Part shown: positions 1 to 6,859 of the stretch, one piece after another
Position numbering within the stretch: position 1 is the stretch's first letter
Layout of the letters: every line of letters starts with the position of its first letter
Assembly: GCA_045576655.1 (NCBI GenBank)
Contig: JAZNGW010000032.1
Coordinates: forward strand, 124,001 to 188,000
Reading direction: 5' to 3'
Source: RGIG8745 sp045576655
Lineage (GTDB): Bacteria > Bacteroidota > Bacteroidia > Bacteroidales > Bacteroidaceae
Length of the DNA: 64,000 bases
Made by a program: the position numbers and the translations under genes
The notes under the pieces: generated by a model
Database searches by the model: none
What the model saw: the letters and a program-made list of their open reading frames with translations, nothing else
Told to the model about the DNA's origin: nothing

Positions 1-384
1 GCTCTCAATATTGGTATGGTTTACAAAAATAGAAAAAAAAATCCAATTTCTTTGCGATTTCCAGAACTGAATGCTAAGTGTAATCCATCTACATCATTTT
101 TTCACCATCTCCATTAAAGTTGGGAAATACATAAATATCAGGATATTTGTACTTCCACAAATCAAGCAAAATAAAGATGAAAAACGTTTTGTTGTTTAGT
201 GCTTAAAACTTAACTCGCTTAAAATCAATATCGTAGTAGTAAACGCTGTCTATAATCAGACGTCATTTTGACATATACATTACGTTAATTACCAATGTTC
301 AATTGTTCAACGGCATTTGTGGCATGAGGATTTGTGTCGTCTCCTATATAGTTTTGGTTTAACGCGGGTTTGATATAAAACTTC

Positions 385-418
385 CTTAACGTCGAATTTT
401 CGTTAAGAAATATATTTG
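385..418 (+). promoter_or_regulatory. Possible orphan promoter overlapped by a dyad
   Basis: TATATTTG at 411-418 fits the Bacteroidetes -7 consensus TAnnTTTG. Just upstream, CTTAACG (385-391) and CGTTAAG (401-407) form a perfect inverted repeat with a 9-base spacer, placed like an operator across the region where the upstream box should lie. No TTG box is present at the usual distance. No reading frame follows on this strand, so the product would be a short RNA or nothing. Confidence 0.3.
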
Positions 419-540
419 CGCCACTCAAAGCTATGGTTATAATAATATGACCTAATGATATTCAATATTCGTTATTTATTAGGGGGGGAAAGTAAATAGG
501 ACTGAATCCTGCAAATAGAATTAGTCCTGATTTATTTCGT

Positions 541-588
541 TAAAAAATATTGCCTGCAATAGGCCATTTTGTTTTTTATCTGCAGGCA
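541..588 (-). terminator. Terminator of the EamA exporter gene
   Basis: TGCCTGCA (551-558) and TGCAGGCA (581-588) form an 8-bp stem. Read on the minus strand it lies just after the exporter stop codon and is followed by a run of T (complement of 543-548). Confidence 0.7.
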
Positions 589-599
589 TGATTAAGAAA

Positions 600-1526
600 T
601 TATGCTTTCTTTTTTACAAAATATTCATTAAAAATGATGCCAGTAACGATGAGGACTAGTCCGATGTAGGTCGTAGGTGCAATCTTTTCTCCTAGTATAG
701 TCGAGACGAAGAATAAGGATAGGAAGGGGGAGAGGTAGCAAAGTTGATTTATAAGTGCAGGATTGCTCGTTTTGCGCATTGCTAGTCCGAAACAGATGAA
801 TGGTACTCCCATTTCAAAAGCCCCTACATATATTCCTGATAAAATACCGTTTATAGGATCTGGAGTAAAATCAGATGTTGATGTTGCGAGGAGTCCATCA
901 ATGCCGATAAAGGGGACTCCTATTACTAAATATATACTACCAAATAGGAAACTCATGAAACATGCAGTGGTAGCGTCGGCTTTGTTTTTATTTTTATTGT
1001 TGACCATCCAATAGGATGCCCATAGCAATGCGCTCATCAGTCCCAGGAATAGTCCCAGCGCAGGTATTTCCATGTTGTCGGATTGTTTTCCTCCTGTTGA
1101 AATAAGTATTAGTCCGCCAAGAGAAATAAACATTCCGATATATTTTTTTAATGGTATGGCTTGTTTGGTGAAAACAGCAAGTAGGATTAGTAATAATATA
1201 GGCCAAAAGTAATTGACAGGTTGTGCTACTTGCGCGGGCAAAAGATCATATGATTTGAATAGTACTAGGTAATAGGCTACAGGATTGAGTAGTCCAAGAA
1301 GTGCGAAATATCTCCACGTTTTATTGGGCATAGATGCAATATATCCCCATTTACGTTGTGTAGTTATAGTTGTAGCAAAAATTATTAGCGAAGTTATACT
1401 TGCAATGAGTAGCATACCGTAAGGTGATAGATTTTCTAAAGATTTTTTAAATGCGGTTGCAACAGTGGACCAGCTTAGAACGGCAGCTATAGCTAAAATA
1501 ATAGCCTTGTTATTTTCTTTCATCAT
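600..1526 (-). CDS. EamA/DMT-family transporter
   Basis: An inner-membrane protein of 308 residues that looks like a member of the drug/metabolite transporter superfamily. The sequence is almost entirely hydrophobic, with about ten membrane segments in two related halves. Each half ends in the glycine-rich pattern usual for EamA domains (for example LGGLILISTGG near residue 140 and IGLVLIVTGIIF near the C-terminus). Such proteins usually export small metabolites or amino acids; the substrate cannot be read from sequence. Two adjacent ATG codons (1526 and 1523) could each be the start. It follows the tRNA-Asp pair on the same strand, separated from it by a terminator, and ends at its own terminator. 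Confidence 0.85.
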   Translation of the reverse strand: MMKENNKAIILAIAAVLSWSTVATAFKKSLENLSPYGMLLIASITSLIIFATTITTQRKWGYIASMPNKTWRYFALLGLLNPVAYYLVLFKSYDLLPAQVAQPVNYFWPILLLILLAVFTKQAIPLKKYIGMFISLGGLILISTGGKQSDNMEIPALGLFLGLMSALLWASYWMVNNKNKNKADATTACFMSFLFGSIYLVIGVPFIGIDGLLATSTSDFTPDPINGILSGIYVGAFEMGVPFICFGLAMRKTSNPALINQLCYLSPFLSLFFVSTILGEKIAPTTYIGLVLIVTGIIFNEYFVKKKA

Positions 1527-1564
1527 TATGCAATTGTTGTTTTTTTTTGATGCTGTGATAATAA

Positions 1565-1590
1565 AAAAAGAAACCAGTTGGTTTCTTTTT
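1565..1590 (-). terminator. Terminator between tRNA-Asp and the exporter gene
   Basis: A perfect 11-bp stem (1565-1575 with 1580-1590) around the loop AGTT. The A-rich and T-rich arms give U tracts on either strand. On the minus strand it follows the second tRNA-Asp directly. Confidence 0.7.
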
Positions 1591-1595
1591 GTTAG

Positions 1596-1669
1596 CGGTG
1601 CGTACGAGACTCGAACTCGTGACCCCCTGCGTGACAGGCAGATATTCTAACCTACTGAACTAACGCACC
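1596..1669 (-). tRNA. tRNA-Asp (GTC), promoter-distal copy
   Basis: On the minus strand the 74 bases fold as a cloverleaf. The acceptor stem is GGTGCGT with ACGCACC, and the discriminator is G. The anticodon loop CTGTCAC gives anticodon GTC (aspartate). The T arm contains GAGTTCGAGTCTC. No CCA is encoded. The body is identical to the copy at 1700-1773. Confidence 0.95.
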
Positions 1670-1699
1670 GTTATGGTCTTGTATGTAAATTTTATTTAG

Positions 1700-1773
1700 C
1701 GGTGCGTACGAGACTCGAACTCGTGACCCCCTGCGTGACAGGCAGATATTCTAACCTACTGAACTAACGCACC
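1700..1773 (-). tRNA. tRNA-Asp (GTC), promoter-proximal copy
   Basis: Same 74-base cloverleaf as the neighbouring copy, with anticodon GTC, discriminator G and no encoded CCA. The identity runs a few bases into both flanks, so this is a recent or gene-converted tandem duplication. The two genes are about 30 bases apart and probably share one transcript from the promoter at 1805-1834. Confidence 0.95.
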
Positions 1774-1804
1774 GTTATTTGTGCTTTCTTTTCTTAAGCG
1801 AGTG

Positions 1805-1834
1805 CAAAGGTATGCTTTTTTTTTGTATCTACAA
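1805..1834 (-). promoter_or_regulatory. Promoter of the tRNA-Asp pair
   Basis: On the minus strand there is TTG (complement of 1832-1834), a 19-base spacer, then TACCTTTG (complement of 1805-1812). This is an exact match to the Bacteroidetes housekeeping promoter layout. Transcription would start about 30 bases before the first tRNA. Confidence 0.75.
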
Positions 1835-1999
1835 CTATTTTGCAATACTTTTTTTATGATATGAGATTAATTTCAATTATGATAGTTTTATAAACAGCGT
1901 TATTTGAATGTTTTATTAGATGATATTGAGTGTGCCAATATTATTAAGGGAACTATAAAACCACATGAAAGTTGTAAGGATTAATGGCATTATAAGAGT

Positions 2000-2932
2000 C
2001 TAACATTTTTTTTTAAAGTTTGTATATTCTCCCGTAAGTTTCTTAGTCTCTTCAGGTGCTAGTTCTATTGATTTTTTCATGTCTTCTGTTGCACCGATTT
2101 TATCATCTGCCAAATATTTAATTTCTCCTCTGACTTTGTATAATTCAGCGTTTTCAGGCATCTGTTCTATTGCTTGATTTATGACATTAAGAGCTTCGTC
2201 AAATTTCTTTTGTTGCATAAGTGCAGAAACGAGCCCTGCATATGCTTGAGTGACAAAAGGATTGTAGTTTATGATGTTCTGAAATAGTTCTTTAGCTTCA
2301 TCTATGTTGCCTAAAGCCGTACAGACTTCAGCCTTAAGTAATAAAGCGTCTTCGGTAGGTTCTGTATGCACAAGTATGAAGTTGATGTCTTTCTCGGCGT
2401 CGCCAAACTGGTGCATTGCAAAAAGAGTTTGCGCTCTTAGCATATAGGCGTCATAGAAATCTTCTTTGATGCTTATAGCTTGGGTTGTTTCAACAATCGC
2501 CTTTATCATGTCGCCTTGCGCCTTTGCTTTCATTCCTAATAGATAGTGTGGTATTGCAAGCAAAGAATTGATTCTTAGTGCGTCATTGCAGGCGCTTTCC
2601 ATTATATCGTAATTCTCCATTTGGTATGCTACTTGGGCTAGCCGTATAGGGTGGAGTGGTTCTTCAGGTTCAATGTTTTGTAATGTGGCATATTGTTCTG
2701 CTGCGGATTTTAATTCGCCTTTCGATGTATATGCTTTTGCTAAACAAACTCGAGTTTCTGAGTCTTCTTTAATATTAAGAGCATGGATGAAGCAAGAGAT
2801 AGCATAATCTACGTTGCATACACATGATGACAACGCTTTGATGCCGTCATATTTTAGAATGTCAAAGTTCTTTTCGTTCTTTTCTTCTTCTGTTTCGTCT
2901 TTTCCTGTAAATAGTTTTTTAAAAAAGCCCAT
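2000..2932 (-). CDS. Tetratricopeptide repeat protein
   Basis: A 310-residue protein built mostly of TPR helices, about seven repeats from residue 35 to 295. They are recognisable by the spacing of small and aromatic residues (for example AYAGLVSALMQQKKFDEAL and LYKVRGEIKYLADD). TPR proteins act as protein-binding scaffolds; no partner is indicated here. There is no signal peptide or membrane segment, and the N-terminus is short and rich in lysine and glutamate, so a cytosolic location is likely. The gene is alone on its strand, with its own promoter at 3000-3030, and is divergent from the amylase gene. The precise role is unknown. Confidence 0.8.
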   Translation of the reverse strand: MGFFKKLFTGKDETEEEKNEKNFDILKYDGIKALSSCVCNVDYAISCFIHALNIKEDSETRVCLAKAYTSKGELKSAAEQYATLQNIEPEEPLHPIRLAQVAYQMENYDIMESACNDALRINSLLAIPHYLLGMKAKAQGDMIKAIVETTQAISIKEDFYDAYMLRAQTLFAMHQFGDAEKDINFILVHTEPTEDALLLKAEVCTALGNIDEAKELFQNIINYNPFVTQAYAGLVSALMQQKKFDEALNVINQAIEQMPENAELYKVRGEIKYLADDKIGATEDMKKSIELAPEETKKLTGEYTNFKKKC

Positions 2933-2999
2933 TTAATTTTATTTGTTTTAGTTCTTGTTCTATTATTGGTGATGTCTGCTCCCCATTATTAAGTTTTTT

Positions 3000-3030
3000 C
3001 AAAATTATGAATATTCGTTGATATGGGCAA
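3000..3030 (-). promoter_or_regulatory. Promoter of the TPR gene
   Basis: The minus strand shows TTG (complement of 3028-3030), 20 bases, then TAATTTTG (complement of 3000-3007). This would give a leader of about 60 bases before the ATG at 2932. Confidence 0.65.
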
Positions 3031-3060
3031 ATGAAGGGCTGCAATTTGGATAAATATCAT

Positions 3061-3068
3061 TATTTTTG
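3061..3068 (+). promoter_or_regulatory. -7 element before the GH13 gene
   Basis: TATTTTTG fits TAnnTTTG. It overlaps a GTG at 3068 that could open a longer frame, so the GTG would not be transcribed from this promoter. This favours the ATG at 3098 as the start. No well-spaced TTG box was seen. Confidence 0.4.
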
Positions 3069-3097
3069 TGGTGTTGAACCTTAATCAATTTTTAATA

Positions 3098-4888
3098 ATG
3101 TTGAATGGCGATGATATTTGGCATGTGCACCCGCCCTTTTGGTGGGTTGGTATGAATGAACCGAAGTTGCAAATTTTACTCCATGGCAATTGTATTGGTA
3201 GGGCTGAGGTTGAATTAGAAGGCACTGAAAATATAGGATTGAACGAGACTGTGAGGTTTGATAATCCTAATTATGTTTTGCTCTATTTGGATGTTGCAAG
3301 CGCTTGCCCTCAGACATTCAAAATTCTCTTGAAATCAGAGAATGCCAGTTGTGAACTTGACTATGAATTGAAGAAGCGTAAGAGGATTCTTCGCAGTACC
3401 TTTGATTCTTCTGATGTGGTGTATCTTCTTATGCCAGACCGATTTGCTAGATGTGATTCTGGGGCAATTTTAAATGTAAAGATGCACGAAATGAACATTT
3501 CTTCTAAGCGCCCTGATGCTCGTCATGGTGGTAATATTGCAGGAATGGACAAGCATCTTGAATATCTAGCAGATTTGGGGGTGACTGCCATTTGGCATAC
3601 ACCTATTTTGGAGAATGATATGCCGCGGTACTCCTATCATGGATATGCCATTACGGAGTATTATAATACAGATCCACGTCTAGGGACTAATGAGGAATAC
3701 TGTCAGTTTGTACGTAATGCGCATGATAGAGGTATTAAAGTAATAAAGGATATTGTTTTCAACCATTGTGGAAGTTTGAACTTCCTCTATGCTGATCGTC
3801 CGTCTTCCGATTGGTTTAGCAATGGCGGAGAGTATCTTCAGACAAGTTTCCGCACAGGGGCGGTTAGTGATGTCCACGCCTCGCTTTACGACAAGAAGCG
3901 TACGGTTTTCGGGTGGTTTGTTGATTCTATGCCAGATTTTAACCAAAGTAATCGTCACGTTATGACATATCTCATACAGGTTAGCGTTTGGTGGATTGAA
4001 TATGCTGGAATTGATGGTATACGTCAGGATACTTATCCATATAATGATCGCAAGGGGATGGCGCGATGGTGCAAGGCAATAGAACGCGAGTATCCAGGTT
4101 TTAATATTGTGGGTGAGACATGGGTAAATCATAATGTAGGTGTTTCTTACTGGCAAAAGAACAGTCCAATATCTGCTCCTTATAATTCTTATTTGCCTAC
4201 AGTAATGGATTTTCCTCTAATGTCTTTGCTTAATATGGCTGTTGATGAGCAAACAGATGAGTGGAACGGATTGGGACGTATCTATGAGTATATAAGTCAA
4301 GATGCCGTATATGCCGATCCGCAGCACTTGCTTACGTTTCTCGACAATCATGATACAGATCGTTTCCAAAAGGATGCGGTTATGGCAAAAAATATAGACC
4401 GTTATAAACAAGCATTAACGTTACTACTAACTCTACGTGGCATTCCTCAAATATATGCAGGTACGGAAATAGGCATGTGGGGAAATAAAATGAAAGGTGA
4501 CGGCGAATTGCGCAAGAATTTTCCTGGTGGATGGAGTCGGGACAAGCGTTCAGCATTTACTCCTGAGGGTAGAACAAAACTGCAACAAACGTATTTTAAT
4601 TTCACACGTTGTCTGCTACAATGGAGAAAAAAGTGTCCGGCTATTGCTTACGGCGCATTGACTCACTATATGGTTCGCAACGGTGCATATGTTTATTCAC
4701 GCCAATTGGCTGCTAAGACTGTTACGGTCATTATAAACGGAACGGACAAACCAATATGCCTTGATCTGTCCGTTTATGCCGAAGTACTTCCTGAATGTGA
4801 GGCTTACGAAGTCCTTTCCGATAGTAGAATAACTATAGGTGATGTTATGCCAATCGAGAAACGTGGCATTAAAATTCTGGAATTCTGA
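3098..4888 (+). CDS. GH13 alpha-amylase / cyclomaltodextrinase-type hydrolase
   Basis: A 596-residue glycoside hydrolase of family 13, related to neopullulanase and cyclomaltodextrinase, which cut alpha-1,4 (and some alpha-1,6) bonds in malto-oligosaccharides. A short N-terminal beta domain (PPFWWVGM onward) precedes the barrel. The four GH13 regions are present: DIVFNHCG, GIRQDTYPY (nucleophile D311), VGETW (acid/base E340) and FLDNHD (D419). The chosen ATG at 3098 gives no signal peptide; the GTG at 3068 adds ten residues but lies on the promoter element. SusA-type relatives are normally periplasmic, so this one is probably cytosolic and may act on imported maltodextrin or on glycogen. No sus genes flank it. 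Confidence 0.88.
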   Translation: MLNGDDIWHVHPPFWWVGMNEPKLQILLHGNCIGRAEVELEGTENIGLNETVRFDNPNYVLLYLDVASACPQTFKILLKSENASCELDYELKKRKRILRSTFDSSDVVYLLMPDRFARCDSGAILNVKMHEMNISSKRPDARHGGNIAGMDKHLEYLADLGVTAIWHTPILENDMPRYSYHGYAITEYYNTDPRLGTNEEYCQFVRNAHDRGIKVIKDIVFNHCGSLNFLYADRPSSDWFSNGGEYLQTSFRTGAVSDVHASLYDKKRTVFGWFVDSMPDFNQSNRHVMTYLIQVSVWWIEYAGIDGIRQDTYPYNDRKGMARWCKAIEREYPGFNIVGETWVNHNVGVSYWQKNSPISAPYNSYLPTVMDFPLMSLLNMAVDEQTDEWNGLGRIYEYISQDAVYADPQHLLTFLDNHDTDRFQKDAVMAKNIDRYKQALTLLLTLRGIPQIYAGTEIGMWGNKMKGDGELRKNFPGGWSRDKRSAFTPEGRTKLQQTYFNFTRCLLQWRKKCPAIAYGALTHYMVRNGAYVYSRQLAAKTVTVIINGTDKPICLDLSVYAEVLPECEAYEVLSDSRITIGDVMPIEKRGIKILEF

Positions 4889-4889
4889 T

Positions 4890-5576
4890 TTATTTGTTTT
4901 CAATAAACTTTTTGACTTGGTCTGCAATCTGTCGCATACCTTTTACCGATGGATGCCCGCTAATCTTGTGGATGTCGCGAAGCATGATGCATCCAATATC
5001 GTAGTGCTTACAGATTGTTTCAACTGATTCATTTATTTCCGGCTTCAATTCGTTGTTCAGGATGAAGTATATTTCCACGTTCGGATAACGCTCCTTCATA
5101 TAGTGGAGCATATAGGCCATGGCTGGACGGAAGTTATATAGATCTTCCTTATCCCATTCAGCGTACTTGTATTCACCTATTGGTGAACCAGCCCATGAGT
5201 CGTTTGTGGCACCAAGAATGAAAATGACGTCGGGCGAACCAAGGTTATTCATGCGTGCGGTGAACGAACGTTTGCAATAGTCTTCCTTGTTGTATCCAGT
5301 ATTGCATATTGTAGAACCTGAAAAAGAGTTGTTTTTACACAACTTATAACCGTTCTCTTTAATGAATATGTGCCACCATGTTTGTGTCACAGAACTGACA
5401 TCAGTGTGTTGCCTCTGTGGTGTTTTCCAATACCAAACAAAATTAGTGTCAGGTGTGAGATAACCCTCAAAGGTTGAGTAGGAATCGCCAAGGATAGAGA
5501 CTGATTTCAATCCTTGCGCTATGCCAGTAATGCAAACCGTGAGCATCAAGGCAAAAAGTAAGAATTTGTGTTTCAT
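4890..5576 (-). CDS. Secreted SGNH/GDSL-type hydrolase
   Basis: A 228-residue protein with a signal peptide (hydrophobic residues 5-20 ending near GIAQ). Block I is ILGDSYSTFEG, giving the nucleophile serine of the GDS motif. An NxND-like block III appears as LGATNDSW, and block V as SGHPSVKG with the catalytic histidine. The aspartate three residues before that histidine, usual in GDSL esterases, is isoleucine here, so the triad would be incomplete or use another acid. Such enzymes remove acyl groups from carbohydrates or lipids; the substrate is unknown. The gene converges tail to tail with the amylase gene, one base apart. Confidence 0.8.
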   Translation of the reverse strand: MKHKFLLFALMLTVCITGIAQGLKSVSILGDSYSTFEGYLTPDTNFVWYWKTPQRQHTDVSSVTQTWWHIFIKENGYKLCKNNSFSGSTICNTGYNKEDYCKRSFTARMNNLGSPDVIFILGATNDSWAGSPIGEYKYAEWDKEDLYNFRPAMAYMLHYMKERYPNVEIYFILNNELKPEINESVETICKHYDIGCIMLRDIHKISGHPSVKGMRQIADQVKKFIENK

Positions 5577-5622
5577 TGTTGTTTATATGAATCTTAATAT
5601 TTATATATATTGAGTCCTTAAA

Positions 5623-6582
5623 TTATATGTGGTCTGTAATATCTTCAACATTCTTTTTCATTAGCGTTTTATTAATGTTCTCAACGATGTTTTCGTATAT
5701 TTTAGGACCATTTTTCAACATGGCGGCGAATGATGATGCTTGTTCCTCAAAAATGAATTCTTGTTTATGTCCGTGTTTATCAAATAACATGTAACCATGT
5801 TTGTTATTCAGTGGTTCGTTAAGGACCATTAAATAGCATCCGTTGGAAAAATATAGTTTTGCTTTGGAATTGTTAATATTAAAGAATTCGGATAGCATTC
5901 CTATATCAACTATGTTAATATCTTTATTGGCTTTAATGAATGTTTCGTTTTCAGATATTAATTCATCTATATTTAGATAAACGTTTCTGTAATATAGCGC
6001 AAGTACTCCGTTTATTATAGATAAAAATACAGCAAAAACCATGGAAAGGGGAAGAGTATCGTTATTAATACCAACCCACCATTCCCAAATTGTTACTTCG
6101 TCGTATATAGATTGGTATTCGAAAGGGCGATTCCATATTATAATAGTTATGATTGAAGGAGCGATAGATAATAAAAATTGTATCAGAGATACGCGGCTCC
6201 AAAAACGCACAGCGGTTTTACATGTATATACCTGTTCACTAAGTTTGTAGCGGTCGAATTTTACATGGCTCTTAATATTGCTTTCTACTTTATACATGGT
6301 AATGTAAAACAGCATGCTTATGGCGTGACAAACGAAGAAAATAAATATGTCACCAAATGGCCATGTACAAAAAGGAAAAGTAAATATGGGTGATATTGTC
6401 AATACGTAACCTGTTAGCGTTAGTAATATGGCGCTACCTCCTAGGGTATAGTGAAGTTTGAGCTTTTCCTTTGATTCTAATAGATTTGGATTGGGAGCAT
6501 CGCTTCCTGGATGAAAACTATTGTAATGTGAGTCATGACTTGTTGTTAGCCAAAAGTCAATATAGTCAGAATCATTACCCAT
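5623..6582 (-). CDS. Hypothetical membrane protein
   Basis: I do not recognise this 319-residue protein. It has a hydrophilic N-terminus, then four hydrophobic stretches that look like membrane helices (roughly residues 50-70, 75-95, 125-150 and 180-200). A soluble C-terminal region of about 110 residues follows. That part reads like a mixed alpha/beta fold (KLYFSNGCYLMVLNEPLNNKHGYMLFDKHG). It lies upstream of the SGNH gene on the same strand, 46 bases away, so the two may be cotranscribed. A TATCTTTG element on the minus strand (complement of 6609-6616) could be its promoter. Confidence 0.6.
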   Translation of the reverse strand: MGNDSDYIDFWLTTSHDSHYNSFHPGSDAPNPNLLESKEKLKLHYTLGGSAILLTLTGYVLTISPIFTFPFCTWPFGDIFIFFVCHAISMLFYITMYKVESNIKSHVKFDRYKLSEQVYTCKTAVRFWSRVSLIQFLLSIAPSIITIIIWNRPFEYQSIYDEVTIWEWWVGINNDTLPLSMVFAVFLSIINGVLALYYRNVYLNIDELISENETFIKANKDINIVDIGMLSEFFNINNSKAKLYFSNGCYLMVLNEPLNNKHGYMLFDKHGHKQEFIFEEQASSFAAMLKNGPKIYENIVENINKTLMKKNVEDITDHI

Positions 6583-6627
6583 ATAAAGTTTCTTCTTTTT
6601 ATTATTTACAAAGATAATGTTTTTCTG

Positions 6628-6657
6628 TTGGAATGTAGTCCTTTTTACCTATTTTTG
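6628..6657 (+). promoter_or_regulatory. Promoter of the S9 peptidase gene
   Basis: TTG (6628-6630), a 19-base spacer, then TATTTTTG (6650-6657). The predicted start near 6664 places the whole repeat array at 6694-6800 inside the 5' leader of the peptidase transcript. Confidence 0.65.
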
Positions 6658-6693
6658 CATTTGCAAATAGACATACAGATATATGCAAATATC

Positions 6694-6800
6694 GACCGCG
6701 GTGGGTACGAGTCACGAATGCGGTGGATACGAAACATGACCGCGGTGGATACGAGACATGACCGCAGTGGATACGAAACACGACCGCGGTGCTGTTTTCG
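6694..6800 (+). repeat. 22-bp CCGCGG repeat array A
   Basis: Four full 22-bp units start at 6694, 6716, 6738 and 6760, followed by a terminal unit at 6782. Each begins with GACCGCGGT or a one- or two-base variant, and full units end with CAC or CAT. The middle is variable but alike within the array (GGATACGA). The terminal unit reads GACCGCGGTGCTGTTTT, exactly as in the array at 57227-57331. The period is not a multiple of three and no frame is conserved, so it is not a peptide repeat. Confidence 0.9.
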
Positions 6801-6859
6801 TGGTTTTATATGCCTGTGTTGTTTTAAGCCGAATCAGATGTCTTAACAAAATTAATTAT

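Larger units (their letters stand above)
1..599. other. Gene-free left edge
   Basis: No convincing coding region was found on either strand. A minus-strand frame of about 37 codons ending near position 87 has no start codon and was not called. The stretch holds a possible promoter with a dyad (385-418), a weak hairpin at 498-528 (AGGACT paired with AGTCCT) and the terminator of the exporter gene at 541-588. Confidence 0.6.

Noticed and set aside
1..145. Minus-strand fragment resembling the end of a gene (LLDLWKYKYPDIYVFPNF)
   Set aside because: It is short, has no start codon and is preceded by stops; it may be a gene remnant but cannot be supported.
6694..6800. CRISPR array
   Set aside because: Units follow one another directly with no unique spacers, and no cas gene is nearby.
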